A DNA stretch of 64,000 nt from Chloroflexi bacterium 54-19 (GTDB taxonomy: Bacteria; Chloroflexota; Chloroflexia; Chloroheliales; Chloroheliaceae): the NCBI GenBank assembly GCA_001898225.1, contig MKTJ01000030.1, positions 36,064-100,063 on the forward strand, given 5' to 3'. Positions within the stretch are counted from its first letter, which is position 1, and the number at the start of each line of letters is the position of its first letter. The translations under genes and the position numbers were made by a program. This document shows positions 7,406 to 15,243 of the stretch, in pieces. The notes under the pieces are model-generated. The model searched no databases, had not been told where the DNA came from, and saw only the letters and a program-made list of their open reading frames with translations.

Positions 7406-8293
7406 ATGGCAACGGTTGAGATAAACGAAAAATCCGGCAATATGGTCGGCGTGAACGGCAATTCCCGCTTCCGGCGCGAACTGTGGTGGCGGCTTCCACT
7501 GCACGTCATTCTTATAATCGGGGCGGGCCTGATGCTGCTGCCATTCATCTGGATGATTGCCACGTCTTTTAAGCCGCCGAGCGAAGTTGTCGCCTGGCCG
7601 CCCACCTTTATCCCGCAAAGCCCGACCCTGGAGAATTACGGCAAGGTCTTTGAGTTGATGCCTTTTGCCCGCTACTTTCTTAACAGCCTGATAGTGACGC
7701 TGGTCTGTATGGTCACCATCTGCCTGACCTCCTCGCTGGCGGGCTACATCTTTGGCATTTTCCGGTTTCCTTTGCGGAATTTCTTTTTTATCGTAATCCT
7801 GGCTACGGCTATCGTACCGTTCGAAACTTATATGATTCCGCTCTATTTGTTGATGAAAGACCTCAAATCCATCAACTCTTTCCAGGGTATCATGGCCCCT
7901 TACTTTATTATGAGTTTTGGCATATTCTTTATGCGCCAGAACTATATCGCCTTCCTGCCCGAAGAACTACTGGACGCGGCCCGGATTGATGGGGCCGGGG
8001 AGTGGAAGATTTACTGGCGGATAGTGCTGCCGCTTTCGTCTTCGGCGCTGGCGGCCCTGGCAATTTACGCCTTTATCAACGTCTGGGCGGCCTTTATCTG
8101 GCCTTTGCTAGTGGTAAACACTTCCGACCTGAAGACGATTGAGCTGGCCCTGGCCGGGTTCCAGACTGCTTACACCGTCGAGTACGGGCCGCTCATGGCC
8201 GGGTCGGTTATCAGTCTGCTGCCCATCCTGGCAATCTTTATCGTACTGCGACGCCAGATTATTGAGAGTGTCGCCATGACCGGAATGAAATAG
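7406..8293 (+). CDS. Carbohydrate ABC transporter permease, MalG/UgpE type
   Basis: A 295-residue permease of the MalG type with about six membrane helices. The EAA-loop motif is LLDAARIDGAGEWKIYWRIV (about residues 190-209), in the conserved position before the last two helices. Start ATG at 7406 follows GGTAGGAGC. The gene is separated from the MalF-type gene by a repeat element of about 165 bp, which is unusual because these genes normally abut. It is followed 7 bp later by the first Gfo/Idh/MocA gene, so transporter and enzymes form one transcription unit. Confidence 0.92.
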   Translation: MATVEINEKSGNMVGVNGNSRFRRELWWRLPLHVILIIGAGLMLLPFIWMIATSFKPPSEVVAWPPTFIPQSPTLENYGKVFELMPFARYFLNSLIVTLVCMVTICLTSSLAGYIFGIFRFPLRNFFFIVILATAIVPFETYMIPLYLLMKDLKSINSFQGIMAPYFIMSFGIFFMRQNYIAFLPEELLDAARIDGAGEWKIYWRIVLPLSSSALAALAIYAFINVWAAFIWPLLVVNTSDLKTIELALAGFQTAYTVEYGPLMAGSVISLLPILAIFIVLRRQIIESVAMTGMK

Positions 8294-8300
8294 GACACCC

Positions 8301-9338
8301 ATGACCCAGACAAAATTAACGTTTGGTCTAATCGGCTACGGCAATATCGGGCGGACCCACGCGAAAGGCTACCTGGCCGATACACGGGTAGGCCGGTTGG
8401 CCCTGGCCGACCCCTACAGCCAGCCGGACCAGACCTCCGAGCGGGTGGTCGGCTACACCTCGCCGGAAGAAATGCTCGCAAAAGAACAGCCGGTCGCGGT
8501 CAGTATCTGTGTACCGCACGACCTGCACCTGCAAACCTCGCTCGAAGTAGCCCGGCACGGTGTGGGTAACGGGGGCAGCGTGCGCTACGCCTTGCTTGAA
8601 AAACCGATGGCTCTCAATGAAGCAGAAGCCGCCCAAATCGAGCAGGCTTTCGAGGAAGCGGGTATCCGGCTGATGCTGGCCCACTCACTCCGCTTTTCCA
8701 GCCCGTTTCGCCGCCTGGCCGAACTTCTCAACGACAAAGAAACCGGGTTAGGGAAACCGCTGCTTCTGGTGGGCAATTACCTGATGTATAAGGATTACAG
8801 CGCCTACCCGGCCTGGAAACGTCAGGCCGAGGCTGCCGGGGGCGGCGTACTTTTGCGGGATGGTCTGCACGTGCTGGACGCAATTCTAAACGTGGCCGGG
8901 GCTGAACCGCTCGAAGTCTGGGGCCAGGCGGCTTTGCTGGCGAACCAGGCCGAAGTCGAGGATACTTTCCTGGGCGGGATTCGTTTTAGCAACGGGGCGC
9001 TGGCCCAATTGACCTTTAGCAACGTCAGCCGGGCCGAAAATCAGATTAGCTTGACGATCCATACCACGGTAGCTACTCTTAAAGCCACCCTGGAAGAATT
9101 GCGGATATGGTCAGCGGCCAGCCCTAACGATGAGGACAAATCAGCCGCGCCGGGCCACCTGCGCGAAGTGGTCGAACCGGCCCAGGGCGACTTGTGGGCT
9201 AACCAGATGGCTTATTTCATCGAGTGCGTCGTTTCAGACCGCCGCCCGGCAGTTACCGGGTCGGAGGGTCGCCGGGCGGTTAAAGTTATCGAACGGCTTT
9301 ACCAGGCAGCCGGGCAGGGCTGTCATCTGTCTATTTAG
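8301..9338 (+). CDS. Gfo/Idh/MocA family oxidoreductase (first of three)
   Basis: A 345-residue NAD(P)-dependent dehydrogenase of the glucose-fructose oxidoreductase/inositol dehydrogenase family. The N-terminal Rossmann domain starts with GLIGYGNIGRTHAKGY (about residues 9-24). The catalytic EKP of the family is at LEKPMALNEAEA (about 98), and the C-terminal alpha/beta domain follows. These enzymes oxidise a secondary hydroxyl of sugars or cyclitols, or reduce the ketone. It follows the permease by 7 bp and is 19 bp ahead of a PIG-L deacetylase, so it acts on the imported compound or its deacetylated form. Position of attack and cofactor are not deducible. Confidence 0.9.
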   Translation: MTQTKLTFGLIGYGNIGRTHAKGYLADTRVGRLALADPYSQPDQTSERVVGYTSPEEMLAKEQPVAVSICVPHDLHLQTSLEVARHGVGNGGSVRYALLEKPMALNEAEAAQIEQAFEEAGIRLMLAHSLRFSSPFRRLAELLNDKETGLGKPLLLVGNYLMYKDYSAYPAWKRQAEAAGGGVLLRDGLHVLDAILNVAGAEPLEVWGQAALLANQAEVEDTFLGGIRFSNGALAQLTFSNVSRAENQISLTIHTTVATLKATLEELRIWSAASPNDEDKSAAPGHLREVVEPAQGDLWANQMAYFIECVVSDRRPAVTGSEGRRAVKVIERLYQAAGQGCHLSI

Positions 9339-9357
9339 CAAGGAGGAGCTTGTAGCC

Positions 9358-10044
9358 GTGAAACCTATTGGTTGGAACCGGGTGCTGGTATTCGGGGCAC
9401 ACCCTGATGATGAGATTATTGGTTGCGGCGGTACGCTGGCCCGGTTGGCGTCTGAAGGCGCCCATACCGTCGTGGTCACTTTTACCGACGGCGCGACCGG
9501 GTATAGCAAGCTGGAAGAAGCCAGCGACATTGTTTCGATGCGACGGGCCGAGTCACTCGCGTCCGCCAAGATTCTGGGCGTTAGCGAACTTATAAACCTG
9601 GAATTTCCGACCCAGGCCCTGATTAACGACCGCGAGACTTACCAGAAGGCGGTCCAGATTATCCGCTCGGTCCGGCCCGATGTCATCTTTTGCCATTTTG
9701 GTGAAGACAAACACCGAGACCACCAGACCGTCGCGGCGCTGGTGGACGAGGCGCGCTGGAAGGCGACCGAAAATGCCCAGCCCGACCTGGGCCAGCCCTG
9801 GTATACCCAGCAGATGTTTTTCTACGAAATACACGAGCTTTTTACCCATCCGTCTATCCTGGTGGATACCTCGGAGCATTTTGACAAAAAAATCGCCGCC
9901 CTCGAAACCCAGAAAAGCCAGCTTGAAGTGCTGCCGGGGGTCGTTTCCTACTGCCAGGGCTTGAGCCGGGCGCGAGGTTATATGGCCGGGACACAGTACG
10001 CCGAAGCGTTCCTGGCGTCCAATTTGCTGCCGCAGAAGTTATAG
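9358..10044 (+). CDS. PIG-L family N-acetylglucosaminyl deacetylase
   Basis: A 228-residue PIG-L/LmbE-like zinc hydrolase. Motif AHPDDE near residues 18-23 (zinc ligands His and Asp-Asp), TDGATG after it, and a distal HRDHQ (about residues 118-122) supplying further zinc and catalytic histidines. Members remove N-acetyl groups from GlcNAc-containing glycosides (GlcNAc-PI, mycothiol and bacillithiol precursors, N,N'-diacetylchitobiose). The GTG at 9358 follows AAGGAGGAGC and is preferred over longer in-frame starts that overlap the preceding gene. In this operon it most likely deacetylates an imported N-acetyl amino sugar or its glycoside before the aminotransferase and oxidoreductases act. 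Thiol cofactor biosynthesis is an alternative, but no partner genes for that are present. Confidence 0.88.
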   Translation: MKPIGWNRVLVFGAHPDDEIIGCGGTLARLASEGAHTVVVTFTDGATGYSKLEEASDIVSMRRAESLASAKILGVSELINLEFPTQALINDRETYQKAVQIIRSVRPDVIFCHFGEDKHRDHQTVAALVDEARWKATENAQPDLGQPWYTQQMFFYEIHELFTHPSILVDTSEHFDKKIAALETQKSQLEVLPGVVSYCQGLSRARGYMAGTQYAEAFLASNLLPQKL

Positions 10045-10047
10045 GAA

Positions 10048-10191
10048 AAGTAGTCAGAGGTCAGTGGTCAGTAGCCAGTAAAACGGCCTCTTTCCGCTTA
10101 ACGTGATATTTATTTCTACAAAACTCTAAAAAGTATCTTAGTATCTTACTAATCTCTGACTTCTGGCCTCTGACTTCTGCCCTCTGCTTAC
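10048..10191 (+). repeat. Heptad-arm intergenic repeat, copy B
   Basis: The left arm (10051-10078) is four heptads, TAGTCAG, AGGTCAG, TGGTCAG and TAGCCAG. The right arm (about 10153-10190) holds about four on the opposite strand. The core contains TAGCCAGTAAAAC, CCGCTTAACGTGAT and an AT-rich stretch, collinear with the reverse complement of copy A (7213-7376). It lies between the PIG-L and PF04734 genes. Confidence 0.75.
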
Positions 10192-10257
10192 CGGCTTTCC
10201 TCAAAGGCCGGGTGGACCGGTGTGGAGATTGGTAAAAAACGAGTAAGGTTAAATGCT

Positions 10258-11643
10258 ATGAAAGACTCAGCCATTAAAGTTGGTTTTGGGGTCACCGACC
10301 TGACCCCGCCGCCCGGATTGGAAATGTCCGGGTTTAGCGCCCGCACCGAAGCGGCCACCGGCACCCACGACCCGCTTTTTGCCAGGGTGATGTACCTGGC
10401 AGAACCGGGCGGCCCGGAAGACAGCCTGCTTCTGATAACCTTCGACCTTATCGGCATGTCGCAAGTCCTGGTAAATGCCATCAAACAGGGTGTGCAAGAG
10501 CGGTTCGGGGTGCCGGGCGAGCGGGTGATACTGGCCTGTTCCCACACTCACGGCGGACCCAGCACCCTCGATAACGGTTTGCTCGGCAGGCACGATGATG
10601 CCTACCTGGGCTCGATACCGGGCCGGGTCTTTGAGGCGGTCGCCCAGGCCATGGGTAACACCAGTCCGGCTAACCTCTACCTGGCCTCGGCCCCGGCGGA
10701 AAATGCCGGGAAGAACCGGAATATACCGGGTGGGCCGATGGACTCCAGCACCGGGGTACTGGCCGTGACCAACCCGGCCACCGATGCCCTGCTCGGCGTC
10801 GTCCTGAATTACACCTGCCACCCGACCGTCCTCGGCCCGACCAACCTGCTCTATACAGCGGACTATCCCTATTACACCAACCGCCTCGTCTCCCAGGTGA
10901 CCGGGCTTTCGCCGGACCGGGTGCTGTTTACCCAGGGCGCGTGCGGGAATATCAACGCCGGGCACACCGCTAAAACCAGCATGACCGCGACCGGGTTGAG
11001 CCTGCGGACCTACGAGGAAGCCGAAAAGTTGGGTGGGAATGTCGGCAAGGCCGCCCTGGAAGCCCTCAAGGCCATCCGGGCTGACCCCGCCTCTCACCTC
11101 ATTGCACCCGCCGCCCAAATTCCCGTGCTGACCGAAACAGTGAGCCTCGATTGGAACCCGGCCCTCTGGGCCAACCCGGCAGGGGTGAACCGTTTCAAGC
11201 AGGAAAAAGAGGCGGTCCTGGCTAACGGAGAATGGAACCAGCGGGCCGATGCCTCGGTGCTGGTGCGCTGGTCGGACACCATGCTGGGGGAAAAGCTCGA
11301 CCCGGCCTGGCCACCCATGCAGGCTAACCTGACGGCGGTCAAACTGGGGCGTCTGAACTGGGTCACCGCGCCGGGCGAACTCTACGTCCAATACGGCCTG
11401 GCCCTCAAAGAAAAAGCCGGGCAGCGCGAGGAAAGCGCCTGGCTGTTGGGTTATACGAACGGTGTTTTAGGCTACTACCCGACCCCCGACGCTTTCGAGC
11501 GGGAAGACTACGAAGCGGCCACGGCTTACCGCTATTACGGCTGGCCCGGTCCGTTCACCAACCAGGTCGGCGAACATATCGGGGCGGCAGCCCTGGCTTT
11601 GCTCGATAAAATGAGCAAAGAAAATAACCCGGAAAAACAGTAA
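10258..11643 (+). CDS. Neutral/alkaline non-lysosomal ceramidase N-terminal domain protein (PF04734-like)
   Basis: A 461-residue protein with the N-terminal domain of neutral ceramidases. The opening GFGVTDLTPPPGLEMSGF, HTHGGPS (about residues 99-105) and NYTCHPTVLGP (about 182-192) match the metal-dependent amidase core, whose zinc ligands include these histidines. No signal peptide is present, unlike true secreted ceramidases, and the C-terminal Ig-like domain is missing, so a cytoplasmic hydrolase on a sugar-derived amide or ester is more plausible than sphingolipid turnover. ATG 10258 is preferred to a GTG at 10222. Proteins of this family recur in bacterial Gfo/Idh sugar clusters without a defined role. 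It is followed 28 bp later by the aminotransferase. Confidence 0.8.
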   Translation: MKDSAIKVGFGVTDLTPPPGLEMSGFSARTEAATGTHDPLFARVMYLAEPGGPEDSLLLITFDLIGMSQVLVNAIKQGVQERFGVPGERVILACSHTHGGPSTLDNGLLGRHDDAYLGSIPGRVFEAVAQAMGNTSPANLYLASAPAENAGKNRNIPGGPMDSSTGVLAVTNPATDALLGVVLNYTCHPTVLGPTNLLYTADYPYYTNRLVSQVTGLSPDRVLFTQGACGNINAGHTAKTSMTATGLSLRTYEEAEKLGGNVGKAALEALKAIRADPASHLIAPAAQIPVLTETVSLDWNPALWANPAGVNRFKQEKEAVLANGEWNQRADASVLVRWSDTMLGEKLDPAWPPMQANLTAVKLGRLNWVTAPGELYVQYGLALKEKAGQREESAWLLGYTNGVLGYYPTPDAFEREDYEAATAYRYYGWPGPFTNQVGEHIGAAALALLDKMSKENNPEKQ

Positions 11644-11671
11644 GGGAAATAGGAGAAGGTGTAATAAAGCT

Positions 11672-12916
11672 ATGAGTATTTCTGAAACAAAGAGCGGCGC
11701 AGTGGCCGGTAATGAACTGGCTTTATTCGGCGGGTCGGCGGACGCCCCGGCTTTTCCGGCCTGGCCCCAGGCCGGCCCGGAAGAAGAAGCGGGCTTGCTG
11801 GAAGTTTTGCACAGCGGTGAATGGGGCGGTTATAATCCGAGTGTACCCGAACTTGAAGGTAAATTCGCGGCCCGGCACGGCGCTAAATACGGCGTGGCGA
11901 TGTCGAACGGCACCCTTTCGCTGGCGGCATCTCTGCAAGCGGCGGGCGTCGAAAACTCCTCCGATGAAGTGATTGTGCCTTCCTATACCTTTTTCGCCAG
12001 CGCGTCCTCGGTGTTGCTCGCCGGGGTCAGCCTGCGCTTTGCCGATGTTGACCCGGCCACGCTTACGCTCGACCCGGCGGCGGTCGAAGCGGCTATCACC
12101 CCCCGGACGCGGGCGGTAATGCCGGTCCATTTCGCCGGGCACCCTGCTAACCTGCCCGCCCTGGTGGAGATATGCCGCAAGCACAACCTTATCCTGCTGG
12201 AAGATGCCGCCCAGGCTCACGGCGCGGCCTTTCAGGGCCAGCCGGTCGGTGGTTGGGGCGACCTGGGCAGTTTCAGTTTCCAGGCTTCCAAGAACATGAC
12301 CGCCGGGGAAGGCGGCATGGTCGTCACGAACAACGAAGACCTAGCGAATAAAGTCTGGGCCCTGACTAACCAGGGGCGCAAAAAAGGTGGCAAGTGGTAC
12401 GAACACTACGTGCTGGGCGCGAACTATCGCCTGACCGGGTTCCAGGCGGCGGTGCTGCTGGCTCAATTCGGGCGGCTCGATGCCCAGGTCGCCCTGCGCA
12501 TGCAGAACGCCGCTATCCTCGATAAGGAGTTGCGCGCTAACCCGCATTTGGGCCTGGTGCCGGTAGGCCGCTCCGCCGACGCTACCAGCCACGCCTACCA
12601 TATCTATGTGACGCGCTACCGGCCAGAAGCGTTGGATGGTCTGAACCGGGAGAAATTCGTGGAGGCACTGGTAGCCGAGGGGGTGCCTTGCAGCACCGGT
12701 TACCCGATGGTCCTCGACGACCAGTCGGTCTTCCAATCCGAAAAGCTGGCGGGCCGGGTCCAGGCGGGTGAGGTACCGGCCTCCCGGCAGGCGGTGGCCG
12801 ATGTAGTCTGGTTTATCCAGCGGGTGCTGCTCGGCACCGAGCAGGATGTCTACCGGCTGCTCGAAGTCTTTGAAAAAGTCCGGCGCAACCGGGATAAGTT
12901 AAAGAGTGGACAATAA
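11672..12916 (+). CDS. DegT/DnrJ/EryC1/StrS family PLP-dependent sugar aminotransferase
   Basis: A 414-residue aminotransferase of the DegT/StrS group, which exchanges an amino group between glutamate/2-oxoglutarate and a keto-sugar or keto-cyclitol. Family blocks are GVAMSNGTLSLAASLQA (PLP phosphate cup, about residues 73-89), VIVPSYTFFAS, LLEDAAQAHGA (Asp contacting the pyridine nitrogen, about 176-186) and SFQASKNMTAGEGG with the Schiff-base lysine near residue 206. Length is normal. It sits between PF04734 and the second Gfo/Idh/MocA gene, and the latter starts 3 bp after its stop, so the two are translationally coupled. The pairing resembles NtdA/NtdC-type 3-amino-sugar chemistry. Direction (amination or removal of the amino group) cannot be read from sequence. 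Confidence 0.9.
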   Translation: MSISETKSGAVAGNELALFGGSADAPAFPAWPQAGPEEEAGLLEVLHSGEWGGYNPSVPELEGKFAARHGAKYGVAMSNGTLSLAASLQAAGVENSSDEVIVPSYTFFASASSVLLAGVSLRFADVDPATLTLDPAAVEAAITPRTRAVMPVHFAGHPANLPALVEICRKHNLILLEDAAQAHGAAFQGQPVGGWGDLGSFSFQASKNMTAGEGGMVVTNNEDLANKVWALTNQGRKKGGKWYEHYVLGANYRLTGFQAAVLLAQFGRLDAQVALRMQNAAILDKELRANPHLGLVPVGRSADATSHAYHIYVTRYRPEALDGLNREKFVEALVAEGVPCSTGYPMVLDDQSVFQSEKLAGRVQAGEVPASRQAVADVVWFIQRVLLGTEQDVYRLLEVFEKVRRNRDKLKSGQ

Positions 12917-12918
12917 TT

Positions 12919-13998
12919 TTGAGTCTTTCCCCTGAAAAGGCTTCGCAAGCCGAGGCTTCACAAGCCAAAGAACAGCCGGAAATCGGCTTTGGGATTATCG
13001 GCCTGGGTATGATTGCCGCCAAACATGCCCAGGCTATTAAAAGTGTGCCGGGGGCGAAACTGGTTGCCGCCCTAAGTTCGGACGCGGCCAAGGCTGCTGA
13101 TTTTGCGGCTCGTTTTGGCGGCACGCCCTATACTGACCTCGATGCTTTCCTGGCCGACCCGGCTTTACAGGTGGTCAACGTCTGTGTGCCGAGCGGTGAC
13201 CACGCCCGGTATGGGGTCCCGGCGGCCCTGGCCGGTAAGCACGTGATGGTCGAAAAGCCTATTGAGGTCTCCCTTGAAGCCGCCGACCGTTTAATCGCGG
13301 CCAGCCGCCAGGCCGGGGTGAAACTGGCCGTTATCTCCCAGCGCCGTTTCGAGCCGGATGTGCAAAAACTCAAAAAGGCGCTCGATGACGGCCTTTTCGG
13401 CCAGCTTCTTTCGGCGGACGTTTTTATCAAGTGGTGGCGGACCCAGGAATACTACGACAGCGCGGACTGGCGCGGCACTTACAAGCTCGATGGCGGCGGG
13501 GCCCTCATGAACCAGGGGGTCCATTATGTTGACGTGGTGCAGTGGCTGGTTGGCCCGGTCAAAAGCGTCCGGGCAATAACCCGCACCGCCGCCCATAAAA
13601 TCGAGGTCGAAGATTTGGCCCTGGCCCTCCTGACCTTTGAAAACGGGGCGGTCGGCCTGCTGGAAGCCTCGACCCTGCATTATCCCGGTCTGCCCGAACG
13701 GCTCGAAATCACGGGGCAAAACGGGACGGCGGTCCTCGAAGCGGGTAAGTTCAAGGTCTGGGAATTTAAGACGCCGGGCGAGAAAGTGCAAACTGACGGT
13801 GGGCCGGGCGACTCCGGGGCCAAAAATCCCGGCGATATTTCCAGCCAGGGCCATGCTTACCAGATTGCCGATATGGTTGCCACTTTACGCGAGGGGCGCG
13901 ACCCGGCGATTACCGGTGAGGATGGCCGCAAGCCGCTCCAGATTATCCAGGCCATCTACCAATCCGCCCGCGAGAACCGGGAAATATTTTTAGATTAG
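12919..13998 (+). CDS. Gfo/Idh/MocA family oxidoreductase (second of three)
   Basis: A 359-residue NAD(P)-dependent sugar or cyclitol dehydrogenase. A Rossmann motif GFGIIGLGMIAAKHAQAI (about residues 23-40) is followed by the EKPIEV catalytic block (about 112-117) and the GGGALMNQGVHYVDVVQWL motif (about 193-211) with the histidine typical of inositol- and UDP-sugar oxidoreductases (MviM/WlbA-like). A hydrophilic tail of about 20 residues, rich in Ala, Glu and Lys, precedes the Rossmann domain. TTG start at 12919, two bases after the aminotransferase stop. The coupling to a DegT aminotransferase suggests it makes or consumes the keto intermediate of the transamination. Confidence 0.9.
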   Translation: MSLSPEKASQAEASQAKEQPEIGFGIIGLGMIAAKHAQAIKSVPGAKLVAALSSDAAKAADFAARFGGTPYTDLDAFLADPALQVVNVCVPSGDHARYGVPAALAGKHVMVEKPIEVSLEAADRLIAASRQAGVKLAVISQRRFEPDVQKLKKALDDGLFGQLLSADVFIKWWRTQEYYDSADWRGTYKLDGGGALMNQGVHYVDVVQWLVGPVKSVRAITRTAAHKIEVEDLALALLTFENGAVGLLEASTLHYPGLPERLEITGQNGTAVLEAGKFKVWEFKTPGEKVQTDGGPGDSGAKNPGDISSQGHAYQIADMVATLREGRDPAITGEDGRKPLQIIQAIYQSARENREIFLD

Positions 13999-14025
13999 CA
14001 TCTAATAATTAAAGAAAGAATTTCA

Positions 14026-15051
14026 GTGACAAACCAGGAAAAAATACGGTTTGCCGTGATTGGCATCAATCACGGCCACATTTACGACCAGGTCAATCTT
14101 TTACTGGAAGCGGGTGGCGAGTTAGCCGCTTTTTATGCCCCTGAACCGGACCTGGCCGCGACTTTCACTAAAACCTATCCCCAGGCGGTCCAGGCTGAGT
14201 CGAAGGCGCAAATCCTCGAAGACCCGGCCATCCAGCTTGTAACCTCCGCCGGGATTCCGAACGACCGCGCCCCACTTGGGGTGGAAGTAATGCGGCACGG
14301 CAAGGATTATCTCTCGGACAAGCCCGGTTTTACCACGCTGGACCAACTGGCCGAAGCGCGGCGGGTCCAGGCCGAAACAGGCCGGATTTACTCGGTCTTC
14401 TACGCCGAAAGGCTGGCGAACCCGGCCACTTTGCGGGCGGGGGAATTGGTCCGGGCCGGGGCCATCGGGGAAGTGGTCCAGACTATCGGGGTCGGGCCGC
14501 ACAAGATAAACCTGCCGAGCCGCCCGGACTGGTTTTTCGAACACGAGAAGTATGGTGGTATCATAACCGACATTGGCTCGCACCAGATGGACCAGTTTTT
14601 GTTTTTTACCGGGGCTAAAGCGCCCCAGGTGGTCTTTTCCCAGGTCGCCAATTATCACCACCCCGATTATCCCGAACTGGAAGACTTTGGCGACGTGATT
14701 TTGCGGGGCGAGAATTGTAGCGGCTACGTGCGGGTGGACTGGTTTACCCCGGCGGGCCTGCCGACCTTTGGCGATACTCGCCTGACCGTTATCGGCACGG
14801 AGGGGTATATCGAGGTCCGCAAAAACCTCGATATTGGCGGGAAACCCGGTGCAAACCATCTTTTCCTGGCCGACCGCCAGGGCGTCCGGTACGAGAACTG
14901 CGAAAAGGTCGAGGTGCCGTTTGCCCGCCAGTTGCTTGACGATATTCGGAACCGCACCGAGACGGCCATGACCCAGGCGCATTGTTTCCTGGCCTCGGAA
15001 CTGACCCTTCAGGCCGAGGCCCAGGCGGTCAGGCTTGGTTTCCTGGCCTAA
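14026..15051 (+). CDS. Gfo/Idh/MocA family oxidoreductase (third of three)
   Basis: A 341-residue member of the same superfamily but clearly divergent from the other two. The Rossmann entry reads FAVIGINHGHIYDQV (about residues 8-22), with Asn-His-Gly-His replacing the normal Gly-x-Gly-x-x-Gly, and the catalytic block reads SDKPGF rather than EKP. These changes occur in a subgroup found in glycoside-utilisation clusters and may mean a different cofactor use or a non-redox reaction. GTG start at 14026, 27 bp after the preceding stop. It is the last gene of the rightward cluster and converges on the GH3 gene across an inserted element (15080-15220). Confidence 0.85.
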   Translation: MTNQEKIRFAVIGINHGHIYDQVNLLLEAGGELAAFYAPEPDLAATFTKTYPQAVQAESKAQILEDPAIQLVTSAGIPNDRAPLGVEVMRHGKDYLSDKPGFTTLDQLAEARRVQAETGRIYSVFYAERLANPATLRAGELVRAGAIGEVVQTIGVGPHKINLPSRPDWFFEHEKYGGIITDIGSHQMDQFLFFTGAKAPQVVFSQVANYHHPDYPELEDFGDVILRGENCSGYVRVDWFTPAGLPTFGDTRLTVIGTEGYIEVRKNLDIGGKPGANHLFLADRQGVRYENCEKVEVPFARQLLDDIRNRTETAMTQAHCFLASELTLQAEAQAVRLGFLA

Positions 15052-15056
15052 ACTTT

Positions 15057-15243
15057 CAGGAATAGGTCAGGCCGGACCCTACCTGATTGTCATTCCGAGC
15101 GAAGTCGAGGAGTCTCAGCGCCGTTGGCGAAAGCACTAACGAGGGTGATATTGTCCAACGGTACCCGTAAACGGGTGCCCAAGATCCTTCGCTGCGCTCA
15201 GGATGTTCTACTATCTACATCAGGAATAGGTCAGGCCGGACCC
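15057..15243. mobile_element. Inserted 141-bp MITE-like element with 23-bp flanking duplication
   Basis: An identical 23-bp sequence (15057-15079 and 15221-15243; begins CAGGAATAGG) flanks 141 bp. The insert begins near GTCATTCCGAGCGAAG and ends near CTTCGCTGCGCTCAGGATG, imperfect inverted ends of the widespread ATTCCGAGCG...CGCTCGGAAT kind. Internal hairpins are CCGTTGG/CCAACGG (15120-15126, 15155-15161) and ACCCG/CGGGT. It has no coding capacity. The right copy is the genuine 3' end of the GH3 gene; the left copy is the displaced duplicate. Confidence 0.75.

Noticed and set aside
14122..14982. A 286-codon open frame antisense to the third Gfo/Idh/MocA gene
   Set aside because: Composition shadow with no ribosome-binding site or known motif; the sense frame is a clear family member.
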